Both the position numbers and the translations under genes were made by a program. Positions 6,810 to 15,283 of a stretch of DNA of 64,000 nt are shown here, one piece after another. Every line of letters starts with the position of its first letter. Positions within the stretch are counted from its first letter, which is position 1. The stretch lies in NCBI RefSeq assembly GCF_900100395.1, contig NZ_FNFB01000036.1:1-64000 (forward strand). The letters are read 5' to 3'. Source of the stretch: Nonomuraea maritima (GTDB taxonomy: Bacteria; Actinomycetota; Actinomycetes; Streptosporangiales; Streptosporangiaceae). The notes beneath the pieces were generated by a model that saw only the letters and a program-made list of their open reading frames with translations, was not told where the DNA came from and made no database searches.

Positions 6810-7700
6810 ATGACGAAGAACGCGTGGGAGATGCGGGCGGTGACCAAGAGGTACGGTCCCGTCACCGCTCTCGGCGGCGTCGATCTGGACGTCGGCGAGG
6901 GGCAGACCGTCGCGGTGCTCGGCCCCAACGGGGCGGGCAAGAGCACGCTGCTGTCCATCGGGCTCGGCCTGCTCGCCCCTGGCTCGGGCACGGCCAGGGT
7001 GCTGGGCCGTACGCCGGTCGAGGCGCTGCGCTCGGGCCGGGTGGGGGCGCTGCTGCAGGAGGCCGGGCTGCCGGACGACGTGCGGGTGGCCGAGCTGGTC
7101 ACGGCGGTCGCCGGGATGTACCCCGAACCGCTGCCTGCGGCACGCGCGATGCGGGCCGCGGGCGTCGAGGAGTTCGCCGGGCGGCCGGTCGGCAGGCTGT
7201 CCGGCGGGCAGCGGCAGCGGGTGCGGTTCGCGCTGTGCCTGGTGGGCGACCCTGACCTGCTGGTGCTCGACGAGCCCACCGCCGGGCTGGATGTCGAGGG
7301 CCGCCGCGCCCTCTGGCATGAGGTGCGGTCGCGGACCGCGGCCGGGCGCACGGCCGTCTTCGCCACCCACTACCTCGCCGAGGCCGAGGAGTACGCCGAC
7401 CGGGTCGTCCTGCTGGCCGGGGGCGAGGTGGTCGCCGACGGCCCGGTCGCCGCCGTCAAGGCGATGGTGGGCGGGACCGAGGTGCGCTGCACGCTCGACG
7501 GCGCCGACCCGGCCGCGCTGGAGGCGCTGCCCGGCGTGCGCCAGGTGGGCCTCGAGGGCCGCGCGGTCACGCTGCGCACGAGTGACTCCGACGCGACGCT
7601 GCGGGCGCTGTTCACCGCCTACGACGGGGTCTCGGGCGTACGGCTGGAGGACACCGACCTGGAGCGGGCGTTCGTGACGTTGACGGGAGGGCGGGGCTGA
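6810..7700 (+). CDS. ABC transporter ATP-binding protein (drug/lipid export type)
   Basis: A 296-residue ABC ATPase of the CcmA/DrrA export class. It has Walker A GPNGAGKS, the Q-loop LLQEAGLP, signature LSGGQRQRVRFAL, Walker B LLVLDEPT and the switch histidine in FATHYLAEAEEYADR. The C-terminal 60 residues form the accessory domain common in exporters. The ATG at 6810 gives the normal family N-terminus (EMRAVTKRYG); a much longer frame upstream runs through unrelated DNA. The stop overlaps the permease start by one base (7700). It should power the permease encoded next; the substrate is unknown, but operons of this layout with DesK/DesR-like sensors often respond to membrane or antibiotic stress. 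Confidence 0.9.
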   Translation: MTKNAWEMRAVTKRYGPVTALGGVDLDVGEGQTVAVLGPNGAGKSTLLSIGLGLLAPGSGTARVLGRTPVEALRSGRVGALLQEAGLPDDVRVAELVTAVAGMYPEPLPAARAMRAAGVEEFAGRPVGRLSGGQRQRVRFALCLVGDPDLLVLDEPTAGLDVEGRRALWHEVRSRTAAGRTAVFATHYLAEAEEYADRVVLLAGGEVVADGPVAAVKAMVGGTEVRCTLDGADPAALEALPGVRQVGLEGRAVTLRTSDSDATLRALFTAYDGVSGVRLEDTDLERAFVTLTGGRG

Positions 7701-8422
7701 TGGGCTCGTACCTGAGGCTGGAGCTGCTGCGCGCGTTGCGCAACCCGGTGGGGCTGGTCATGCTGACCGGCTTCCCCGTGCTGCTCTACCTGCTGTGGAC
7801 CAAGGTGCTGGACCTCGCCCAGGCGGGGCGGGGCGTCGATCCCGCCGCGTACACGATGGTGTCGATGGCCACGTACGGCGCCATGGGCGGCGCGCTGTTC
7901 GTCGGCGGGGCGATCGCGCTGGAGCGGGGCAACGGCTGGCTGCGGCAGCTCGCGGTGACGCCGCTGCCCGCGCACGGCTACGTGACGGCCAAGCTGGTCA
8001 GCGGGGCGGCGGGGGTGGTGCCGAGCATCGTGGTGGTGCTGGCCGCCGGGGCGCTGCTGAACGGCGTACGCCTGCCGCTCGGCACGTGGGCGGCGCTGGT
8101 GGCGCTGATCTGGGTCGGCGTGCTGCCGTTCGCGGCGCTCGGCGTGGCCTTCGGCTACACGCTGAAAGGACAGGTGGCGAGCGTGGCCATGATCGCCGTG
8201 TACTTCGGCCTGTCGGTGCTCGGCGGGCTGTGGCTGCCGGTGACGGCCATGCCCGCCGCGATGCGGACACTGGCCGAGTACAGCCCCGCCTACCAGGCCG
8301 GGTCCCTGGGGTGGGGAGCTCTGGAGGGCCGGTTGCCGGGGGGCGTCCCGCTGGCGGTGCTGGCCCTCTGGACACTGCTGTTCGCCTCCCTCGCCCTGTG
8401 GCGTTACCGTCGGGCGGTGTGA
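7700..8422 (+). CDS. ABC-2 type transporter permease
   Basis: A 240-residue integral membrane protein with about six hydrophobic segments (LVMLTGFPVLLYLLW, MGGALFVGGAIAL, GVVPSIVVVLAAGALL, LVALIWVGVLPFAALGVAF, VAMIAVYFGLSVLGGLW and a C-terminal LAVLALWTLLFASLALW). The length and layout match ABC-2 export permeases such as YadH/YvfS-type proteins that form a homodimer with the ATPase encoded just upstream. The start overlaps the ATPase stop by one base and the end overlaps the kinase start by four, so all are translationally coupled. Substrate cannot be read from the sequence. Confidence 0.87.
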   Translation: MGSYLRLELLRALRNPVGLVMLTGFPVLLYLLWTKVLDLAQAGRGVDPAAYTMVSMATYGAMGGALFVGGAIALERGNGWLRQLAVTPLPAHGYVTAKLVSGAAGVVPSIVVVLAAGALLNGVRLPLGTWAALVALIWVGVLPFAALGVAFGYTLKGQVASVAMIAVYFGLSVLGGLWLPVTAMPAAMRTLAEYSPAYQAGSLGWGALEGRLPGGVPLAVLALWTLLFASLALWRYRRAV

Positions 8423-9684
8423 CGGGCATCGGTACGGCACAGGACCTCGACCTGTGGCGCGGGCGGCGGGCCGCCAGGGCCGGGGCCTGCGTCTGGCTGC
8501 TGCCGATGGGCTGGCCGCTGTGGGTGTTCCTGTCGGCGCGGCCGCAGCCGTGGGCCGTGGTGGCGGTGGCGGCCGCGACGGCGGTGTTCGCCGCGAGCTG
8601 GCTGGCGATCATGTGGCGGATGTTCAGCGGGCACGCCATGAAGCCCCGCCCGTGGGCGCTGGCGGGGCTGGTGACGTCCGGACCGGCGCTGATGCCGGTG
8701 CTCGGGCCACCGTGGGTGTACCTGTCGTTCGTGTTCGCGGTGAGCGCGTTCGGCACGGCGCTGCGCGGGCGGGCGTTCGCCGCCGCCTGCGCCGCGACGG
8801 CCGCCCTGCAGGTGACCGTCCTGCTGAGCCAGGGGGAGGCGGCCGGGCAGGTGTGGTGGGTGCCGATCGCCGTGGCGGCGCAGGCGGCGGCGGTCGACAG
8901 CCTCAGGCGCATGGGCGGGCTGATCGCGCGGCTCGACGCCGCCCGGGCCGAGGTGGGCCGGCTCGCCGTGGAGAACGAGCGGCTGCGCTTCGCCCGCGAC
9001 CTGCACGACACGCTCGGCCACACGCTGACCTCGATCACGATCAGGAGCCAGCTCGCCGCGCGGCTCGCCGCCGCCGACCCCGGCCGGGCCGGTCAGGAGA
9101 TGACGGAGGTGGAACGGGCGGCGCGGGTGGCTCTGGACGAGGTGCGGCGGGCCGTCGCGGGTTACCGCGCGCCGTCGCTGTCGGAGGAGCTGGAGACGGC
9201 GACGCGCAACCTGGGGGTGGCCGGGATCGCGGTCGCGGTCTCCCCCGCCGACGGGCCCGTTCCCGCCGCCGCCGAGGCCCTGCTCGCCTGGGCGGTACGC
9301 GAGGGCGCCACGAACGTCCTGCGCCACAGCCGCGCCCGGCACTGCTGGATCGACCTAGGCGTGGACGCGACGTCGGCCACGGTGGAGATCCGCGACGACG
9401 GCCGCCCGGCACCCGATGCGGCGAACGGCGGCCCGGCCGCTGCAGCGGAACGGGGTGGGGCCGGTGCGGGCCATGGGGGTGACGGGCTCATCGGCACCCG
9501 GACCGGAGCGGGTCACGCGGGTGACGGGCTGACCGGGCCCCTGGTCGGTGCGGGTCATGGAGGTAGTGGGCTGGCCGGGCTCGCCGAGCGGGTGGGGGGT
9601 GTGGGCGGGCGGTTGGAGGCCGGGACGCCGCCCGGTGGTGGGTACCGGCTGCACGTGCGCGTCCCGCTGGGCGGCGGCTCGTGA
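8419..9684 (+). CDS. DesK-like sensor histidine kinase with an expanded G2 region
   Basis: A 421-residue membrane sensor kinase. The first 150 residues contain four to five hydrophobic segments with hardly any extracytoplasmic loop, as in DesK, which senses membrane state. The dimerisation box is LRFARDLHDTLGHTL with phospho-acceptor H196; the N-box is REGATNVLRHS and the G1 box DDGRPAP. Between G1 and the final lid motif GGSGLAGLAERV is an insertion in which a glycine-rich unit is repeated three times (9463-9588). The GTG at 8419 overlaps the permease stop (GTGA) and gives MTGIGT. It is followed by its response regulator with another 4-base overlap. Expected to phosphorylate that regulator; the signal is unknown. 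Confidence 0.88.
   Translation: MTGIGTAQDLDLWRGRRAARAGACVWLLPMGWPLWVFLSARPQPWAVVAVAAATAVFAASWLAIMWRMFSGHAMKPRPWALAGLVTSGPALMPVLGPPWVYLSFVFAVSAFGTALRGRAFAAACAATAALQVTVLLSQGEAAGQVWWVPIAVAAQAAAVDSLRRMGGLIARLDAARAEVGRLAVENERLRFARDLHDTLGHTLTSITIRSQLAARLAAADPGRAGQEMTEVERAARVALDEVRRAVAGYRAPSLSEELETATRNLGVAGIAVAVSPADGPVPAAAEALLAWAVREGATNVLRHSRARHCWIDLGVDATSATVEIRDDGRPAPDAANGGPAAAAERGGAGAGHGGDGLIGTRTGAGHAGDGLTGPLVGAGHGGSGLAGLAERVGGVGGRLEAGTPPGGGYRLHVRVPLGGGS
9463..9588 (+). repeat. Three 42-bp tandem repeats inside the histidine kinase gene
   Basis: Three in-frame copies of a 42-base unit start at 9463, 9505 and 9547. They encode GAGHGGDGLIGTRT, GAGHAGDGLTGPLV and GAGHGGSGLAGLAE. The last copy is the real G2 (ATP-lid) box, so the first two look like duplications of that motif. 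Confidence 0.8.
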
Positions 9685-10274
9685 TCCGGGTGCTGATCGC
9701 CGACGACCAGGACCTCGTCAGGGGCGGCCTGGCGGCGCTGCTCGGCCTGGAGGACGACATCGACGTCGTGGCGGAGGTGGGCCGCGGCGACGAGGTCCTC
9801 GCCGCCGTACGGGAGCACGCGCCCGACGTGGTGCTCCTCGACATCGAGATGCCCGGCATGTCCGGGCTTGAGGTGGCCGAACGGCTCCATGACCGCAAAG
9901 TGGTCATCGTGACCACGTTCGCCCGTCCCGGGTATCTCAGCAGGGCGCTCGACGCCGGGGTCGCCGGGTACGTGGTGAAGGACGCCCCCGCCGCCGAGCT
10001 GGCCGCCACCGTGCGCCGCGTGATGGCGGGCGAGCGGGTCGTCGATCCGAAGCTGGCCGTCACCGCGCTGACCACCGGCCCGAACCCGCTGACCCAGCGC
10101 GAGGCGGAGGTCCTGCGCACCGCCGCCGGCGAGGCCACCGTGGCGGACATCGCCCGCCGCCTGTTCCTGACGGAGGGCACCGTACGGAACTACCTGTCGT
10201 CGGCGATCGGCAAGACCGGCGCCCGCAACCGCGCGGAGGCCGTACGCGTGGCCGAGCAGCGCGGCTGGCTCTGA
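9681..10274 (+). CDS. NarL/LuxR-type response regulator (DesR-like)
   Basis: A 197-residue two-domain regulator. The receiver domain has the acidic pair D8/D9 (LIADDQD), phospho-acceptor D54 (VVLLDIEMPG) and the conserved T/K sites (VTTFAR, VVKDAPA). The C-terminal LuxR helix-turn-helix reads LTQREAEVLRTAAGE, VADIARRLFLTEGTVRNYLSSAIGK. The GTG at 9681 overlaps the kinase stop by four bases, so the pair is coupled. It is the cognate partner of the upstream kinase and probably controls the ABC operon through the repeat at 6736-6749; that target is inference. Confidence 0.9.
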   Translation: MIRVLIADDQDLVRGGLAALLGLEDDIDVVAEVGRGDEVLAAVREHAPDVVLLDIEMPGMSGLEVAERLHDRKVVIVTTFARPGYLSRALDAGVAGYVVKDAPAAELAATVRRVMAGERVVDPKLAVTALTTGPNPLTQREAEVLRTAAGEATVADIARRLFLTEGTVRNYLSSAIGKTGARNRAEAVRVAEQRGWL

Positions 10275-10290
10275 CCGGAGCCGCCCCCCG

Positions 10291-10396
10291 ATCGGGCCGG
10301 CGCCCACCGTGCCCCAGCCGATCGGGCCGGCGCCCGCCGCCCCAGCAGGTCGGGCCGGTGCCCTCCGGCCCAGCAGGTCGGGCCGGCGCCCTCCGG
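10291..10396 (+). repeat. Four imperfect 28-30 bp tandem repeats in a convergent intergenic gap
   Basis: Copies begin at 10291, 10321, 10349 and 10377, each starting (A/G)TCGGGCCGG(C/T)GCCC. Each unit holds the small palindrome GGGC-cggc-GCCC. The array fills the gap between the response regulator stop and the stop of the NACHT gene on the other strand, so it could act as a bidirectional terminator or simply be slippage-derived. No T-run follows. Confidence 0.7.
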
Positions 10397-10421
10397 CGGA
10401 GGGCGTCCGGGCGCCGTCGGG

Positions 10422-13301
10422 TCAGTCGAGGCGGCGGGGGTCTCCCGGGAGGAGGGCGTCCTGGTGGATCTCCCACAGGGCCGACTCGGGGATGCCGGCC
10501 TTGACGAGCTGGTCCCAGGTCGCCATCCGGTCGGCGGGGTCGGCGAGCATCGCCTCCAGCAGGGGCCGCAGCTCCTCCCGGTCGCCGTCCTCGTCGCGCC
10601 ACAGCCCGCCCAGCGCCGCGTAGATGGCGGGCGTGCGGACGGAGCCGGCCCGCAGCAGCTCCTCCAGGATGCCCGCACGTTCCGGGTAAGGCAGCGACCG
10701 CCCCTCCCCCACCGCCCGCACGAGCAGGTCGAGCAGCCGGCGGTGGTGCGGCGCCTGCCCGGTCGCGACGGCCACGACGACGTCCCCCATGCCGCTGCCC
10801 GTACTGGCGCCGATGCCGGCGCCCGTCCCGTCGGGGACCGCGCCGAGCAGGACGTCCTCCACGCCGTCGGTCATGATGCGGCGCGCCGACAGCGCGGTGA
10901 CGAGCCCGTCCCAGCCCTCCTGCCCGAGCTGCCCCTTCCACAGGTACGTCAGCGACGTCCACCGCTCGAGGTGGTCGGGCCCGTGCAGGATCGACGAGAC
11001 CGTCACCGGCTTCTCGGCGGCGGCCACGACGAGGAGGGCGAGGTTGGCGGAGTAGGCGGCCAGGCGGCGGGTCATCGTGTGCCGTACCGGGCGGAAGCCG
11101 GTGAAGTGCCGCCGCGGCCGTTCGTGCAGCGACCGCCGCAGCAGCCCGGCCAGCTGCTCGACGCAGCGGGCCCGCACCTCGGACGGCACCTGGTCGAGCA
11201 GTTCCAGCACGAACCCGATGATCGGCCCCCGCTCGGCCAGGCAGGAGTGGGACGTGACCGCGTACAGCAGGTCGTCGTCCACGGCCTGGACGAGGGCGAG
11301 CGGCTCGTCGCCGAGGAGACGGCGGCGGCGGTCGAGGTCGCGCACCGCGTACATGGTGAGCCAGGCGACGAGGAACTCGCCGAAGGTGGAGTGCAGGAAC
11401 GCGTGCCCGTTGCGGCGGACGAAGAAGAAGCGCCCGGTGGCCCGGCGCGCCCAGTCGGTGCGGGGCTCGTCCTCGCCGGGCTCCTCCTCGCCGCCGTGGC
11501 ACAGGGCGGGCAGGTCGCGGCGGAGCATCTCGTCGGTGACGACCTGGCTGCCGCGCGCCAGCATGGACAGCGCCACCGCGCCGAGCAGCACGAGCTCCTG
11601 GTCGATCGCCACCCGCTGCGCGCCGCCGGTCTCGCGTTCGGTGTAGTCGCGCAGCAGTACCTCGTACAGGCGGGCGCGGGCCAGGGGGCCGTGGTCGTGC
11701 TGCAGCGCGTTGCCGCCCGCGTCGTAGAGCGCGAGCAGCAGCAGGAGCAGCGGGTGCCTGGCCATCTCGCCGTGCACGAGCGCCGCCTCGGCGGGCAGCG
11801 GCCGCAGGTCGCGCCGGGCGAGCAGGGCCCGGTTGGCCTGGTCCCAGATGTCGAGCCACTGGCGTACCTGCTCGTCGTCGAACGGCCGCAGCTGCAGCGC
11901 GAGCAGGCCCTCGGGGAAGCGGATGCGGTCGGCCACCACGGTGCGGCTGGTCACGAGCACCGCGACGGGACGTCCGAGAGCCGCCTCGGACGCCTGGAAC
12001 TCGCGGACCCGCTCGAGGTAGTCGTAGCGGTGGACGCCGCCCTGGACAAGCTCGTCGAAGCCGTCCAGCAGGATCACCGGCATCGCGCCGTCGCCGGCCG
12101 CCACGAGGTCTGCGTAGCCGATCTCCTCGCCGAGCACGGCGGCGACGGCCTGCTCGATCTGCTCGGCGATACCGGCCCTGGCCCGTACGGCGCCGAGCTC
12201 GACCCGGATCGGCAGGAACTCGGAGCGGGCGAGCCGGGCGGCCAGCACCTCGGCCAGCTTGGTCTTGCCCGAGCCTGGCTCGCCCAGCACGAGCAGCGGC
12301 GCCTGGGTGGCGCGCAGCGAGGTCAGGTGTCCGGCGAGGAACGCCTCGAGGTCGGCCAGCGGCCGCTGCTCGTCCCACCAGCCCCGGTCGGCCGGCGCCG
12401 AGTCGCGGGTCAGCTCCGCCACCCGGCAGCGCGGGCTCAGGTATCCCTCGCCGAGCAGCGGCAGCGACACGTCCTCCGGCAGCTTGCCGGCTTGCAGGAG
12501 CGGCTGGTCGAGGGCGTTGGCGGCCATCCTGACCCGGTGGATCAGCGGCCGGTCGCCGACGCGCGGCGGGGCGAGGTCGGCGAGCAGCCACGCCACCCGC
12601 GACAGTGCGGTGGACGGCTGCGGGCGTTCGGTGACGAGGCTGCGCACGCCGAACTCGTGGCTGTCGATCGCGAGGGAGCGGTAGTCGTCCTCGTAGCGGC
12701 GCAGGGCCCTGGCGGGCGGGCCCTCGGCCAGCAGGCGGGGCAGCAGGAGCTGGTCGTCGACGGTCAGCTCGTCCCATACGGCCAGGCCGCCGACGTATCC
12801 GGCGACGGCCTCCGACATGCGCTGGAACACCCGCTCCACGGCCTCGCGGGTGTCGGCGTACGGCACGTGCGGCTCGGGCGTGGGCAGGGGCCGTACGAGC
12901 ATGGTGGCCACCAGCCGGGCGAACCGCTCGCGCGTCGGAACCCCGTGGGAGATCGGCTCGCCCCGGTCGAGCTGCTCGAGCGTGAACGGCAGCGGGACCG
13001 CGCCGAGCGCCTCGAAGTACGCCGTCACCACGACGACGGCGTGCGCGGCGGCCAGGCGCTGCGTGCGGGTGTGCCGGTCGACGCCGCCGCGCAGCTCCGG
13101 CATGCGGCGCAGGACGTCCTCGCCGAAGCCGAGAATGGCCTCGCGCATGTCCCGCAGGCTCGTCGTGGCCAGCTGCCCGCTGCCGGCCAGCGCGTACCCG
13201 GTGCGCGCGGCGGTCGAGGCGAACCCGACGACCTTGACGAGCCTGCCGTCCCTGCAAGCGAGGATCCGCAGGGCGTCGGCGTAGCTCGGGGTCTCGATCA
13301 T
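10422..13301 (-). CDS. NACHT-domain STAND NTPase
   Basis: A 959-residue protein. Residues 1 to about 300 form an alpha-helical N-terminal region without a catalytic signature, of the kind found as NACHT N-terminal helical domains in actinomycetes. The NACHT module follows: Walker A GEPGSGKT (about residue 340), Walker B VILLDGFDEL (about 410) with the acidic DxxDE pattern typical of NACHT, and sensor LVTSRT. A winged-helix-like part and a long C-terminal helical, repeat-like region without clear LRR, WD40 or TPR periodicity complete it. STAND NTPases are ATP-driven switches that oligomerise after ligand sensing; several bacterial NACHT proteins are antiphage. It stands alone 78 bases downstream of the acyl-CoA synthetase gene on the same strand. 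Immune function here is inference. Confidence 0.85.
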   Translation of the reverse strand: MIETPSYADALRILACRDGRLVKVVGFASTAARTGYALAGSGQLATTSLRDMREAILGFGEDVLRRMPELRGGVDRHTRTQRLAAAHAVVVVTAYFEALGAVPLPFTLEQLDRGEPISHGVPTRERFARLVATMLVRPLPTPEPHVPYADTREAVERVFQRMSEAVAGYVGGLAVWDELTVDDQLLLPRLLAEGPPARALRRYEDDYRSLAIDSHEFGVRSLVTERPQPSTALSRVAWLLADLAPPRVGDRPLIHRVRMAANALDQPLLQAGKLPEDVSLPLLGEGYLSPRCRVAELTRDSAPADRGWWDEQRPLADLEAFLAGHLTSLRATQAPLLVLGEPGSGKTKLAEVLAARLARSEFLPIRVELGAVRARAGIAEQIEQAVAAVLGEEIGYADLVAAGDGAMPVILLDGFDELVQGGVHRYDYLERVREFQASEAALGRPVAVLVTSRTVVADRIRFPEGLLALQLRPFDDEQVRQWLDIWDQANRALLARRDLRPLPAEAALVHGEMARHPLLLLLLALYDAGGNALQHDHGPLARARLYEVLLRDYTERETGGAQRVAIDQELVLLGAVALSMLARGSQVVTDEMLRRDLPALCHGGEEEPGEDEPRTDWARRATGRFFFVRRNGHAFLHSTFGEFLVAWLTMYAVRDLDRRRRLLGDEPLALVQAVDDDLLYAVTSHSCLAERGPIIGFVLELLDQVPSEVRARCVEQLAGLLRRSLHERPRRHFTGFRPVRHTMTRRLAAYSANLALLVVAAAEKPVTVSSILHGPDHLERWTSLTYLWKGQLGQEGWDGLVTALSARRIMTDGVEDVLLGAVPDGTGAGIGASTGSGMGDVVVAVATGQAPHHRRLLDLLVRAVGEGRSLPYPERAGILEELLRAGSVRTPAIYAALGGLWRDEDGDREELRPLLEAMLADPADRMATWDQLVKAGIPESALWEIHQDALLPGDPRRLD

Positions 13302-13379
13302 GCCTGCTCCAAGGGGACCGGGGGTCGTCCCATCATGCGGGGTGTGCCGCCGCCGTGCGGGCGCGTTCGCCGGACGATC

Positions 13380-15245
13380 TCATACCCCTTTCACGGCCTC
13401 GGCGATCTCCGGCAGCGTCGCCGGGTCCTCGATGGTGGACGGGGTCTCGTACGGCTCGCCGTCGGCGATGTTCCGCATCGTGGCGCGCAGGATCTTGCCC
13501 GAGCGGGTCTTCGGCAGGCGGGCGACGACGACGGCGCGCCGGAAGGCGGCGACGGGACCGATGCGTTCGCGTACGAGGGCGACGAGCTCCTGTTCCACCT
13601 GCGCCGGGTCGCGGGCCGCTCCTGCCTTCAGCACCACGAACCCCATCGGGACCTGGCCCTTCAACGGGTCGGCGACGCCGACCACCGCGCATTCGGCCAC
13701 GTCGGGGTGGGCCGCGACGACCTCCTCCATGGCTCCGGTGGACAGCCGGTGACCGGCCACGTTGATGACGTCGTCGATGCGGCCCATGACGTAGAGGTAG
13801 CCGTCCTCGTCGAGGTGGCCGCCGTCGCCGGTCAGGTAGTGGCCGGGGTAGCGCCGCAGGTAGGAGCGGGCGTAGCGGGCCTCGTCGCGGTAGAGGGTGG
13901 GCAGCGCTCCTGGCGGCAGCGGGAGCTTGATGGTGACCGCTCCTTCCACGCCGGGCGGGCAGTCGCGGCCGTCGGGGTCGAGGACGTGCACGTCCCAGCC
14001 GGGCACGGCCTTCGTCGGTGAGCCGGGTTTGACGGGCAGGCGTTCGATGCCGGCGCAGTTGGCGGCGATCGGCCAGCCGGTCTCGGTCTGCCACCAGTGG
14101 TCGAGGACGGGGATGCCGAGCAGGTCGGAGGCCCAGTGGTAGGTGTCGGGGTCGAGCCGCTCACCGGCGAGGAACAGGTACCGCAACCCCGACAAGTCCC
14201 ACTTTTTCAGGTATTCGCCGTACGGGTCCTCTTTTTTGATGGCACGGATCGCAGTCGGCGCGGTGAACAGCGTGCGCACCCCGTACGTGGACACCACCCG
14301 CCAGAACGCGCCCGGGTCGGGCGTGCCGACGGGCTTGCCCTCGTACAGCACCGTCGTGCAGCCCGCCAGCAGCGGGGCGTAGACGATGTAGGAGTGGCCC
14401 ACCACCCAGCCCACGTCGGAGGCCGCCCAGTAGACCTCGCCGGGGGCGGCGCCGTACACGTTGGCCATGCTCCAGTGCAGCGCCACCGCGTGACCGCCGT
14501 TGTCGCGCACCACGCCCTTGGGCACGCCGGTGGTGCCGGAGGTGTAGAGCACGTAGAGCGGGTCGGTCGCGGCCACGCTCACGCAGCCCGCGGGCTCGGC
14601 GTCCGCGACGGCCGGCGCCCAGTCGAGGTCGCGTCCTTCCCGCAGCTCGGCCGCGCACTGCGGCCGCTGCAGGATCACGCACCGCTCCGGCCGGTGCGCC
14701 GCCTGCTCCAGCGCGGCGTCCAGCAGCGGCTTGTACGCCACCACGCGCGACGGCTCGATGCCGCACGACGCCGACAGCACCACCTTGGGCCGCGCGTGGT
14801 CGATCCGCACGGCCAGCTCCCTGGCCGCGAACCCGCCGAAGACCACCGAGTGCACGGCCCCGAGCCGGGCGCAGGCCAGCATGGCGACGACCGCCTCTGG
14901 CACCATCGGCATGTAGATCACCACGGTGTCGCCGGCGGTCACCCCAAGGTCGCGCAGCATCCCCGCCGTACGCGCCACCTCGTCGAGCAGCTCGGCGTAG
15001 GTGTACGTGCGGGACGTGCCGGTGACCGGGCTGTCGTGGATCAGCGCCGGCTGCCCGCCGCGGCCCGCGGCCACGTGCCGGTCGATCGCGTTGTAGCAGG
15101 TGTTCAACCGTCCGTCGGTGAACCAGCGCGCGCCGTCGAACACGGTGGCCGGCGGCTGGTCCCAGGTGATGCCGAGCGCGGCCGCTCCCCAGAACTCCTC
15201 GGGCCGCTCGATGCTGTGCTGGTAGGTCTCGTCGTAGCCGCTCAC
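13380..15245 (-). CDS. prpE: Propionyl-CoA synthetase-type acyl-CoA synthetase (PrpE/Acs family)
   Basis: A 621-residue ANL-superfamily ligase that activates short-chain carboxylates to CoA thioesters through an acyl-AMP intermediate. Features: N-terminal ACAS domain (YQHSIERPEEFWG), P-loop YTSGTTGVPKG (about residues 231-241), WWQTETGWPI, TGDGGHLDEDGYLYVMGR hinge region, and the adenylation lysine in KTRSGKILRATMR (about residues 578-590). The sequence fits PrpE (propionate) better than Acs (acetate), notably by length and the DNGGHAVALHWSM segment, but substrate choice is inferred. GTG 15245 and TTG 15248 are adjacent possible starts; neither has a well-placed ribosome site. It is divergent from the RlaP-like operon with only about 40 bases between starts. 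Propionate activation feeds methylmalonyl-CoA or methylcitrate routes. Confidence 0.88.
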   Translation of the reverse strand: MSGYDETYQHSIERPEEFWGAAALGITWDQPPATVFDGARWFTDGRLNTCYNAIDRHVAAGRGGQPALIHDSPVTGTSRTYTYAELLDEVARTAGMLRDLGVTAGDTVVIYMPMVPEAVVAMLACARLGAVHSVVFGGFAARELAVRIDHARPKVVLSASCGIEPSRVVAYKPLLDAALEQAAHRPERCVILQRPQCAAELREGRDLDWAPAVADAEPAGCVSVAATDPLYVLYTSGTTGVPKGVVRDNGGHAVALHWSMANVYGAAPGEVYWAASDVGWVVGHSYIVYAPLLAGCTTVLYEGKPVGTPDPGAFWRVVSTYGVRTLFTAPTAIRAIKKEDPYGEYLKKWDLSGLRYLFLAGERLDPDTYHWASDLLGIPVLDHWWQTETGWPIAANCAGIERLPVKPGSPTKAVPGWDVHVLDPDGRDCPPGVEGAVTIKLPLPPGALPTLYRDEARYARSYLRRYPGHYLTGDGGHLDEDGYLYVMGRIDDVINVAGHRLSTGAMEEVVAAHPDVAECAVVGVADPLKGQVPMGFVVLKAGAARDPAQVEQELVALVRERIGPVAAFRRAVVVARLPKTRSGKILRATMRNIADGEPYETPSTIEDPATLPEIAEAVKGV

Positions 15246-15283
15246 CAATCGATCAGAACAGGCGGTCCCCCGTGGCGCAAGAT

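Noticed and set aside
10291..10396. CRISPR array
   Set aside because: Units are contiguous tandem repeats without unique spacers, and no cas gene is in the window.
10060..13257. Very long open frame on the minus strand overlapping the NACHT gene in another frame
   Set aside because: Arg/Pro/Ala-rich translation typical of off-frame GC-rich DNA; the overlapping frame has clear NACHT motifs and good codon periodicity.
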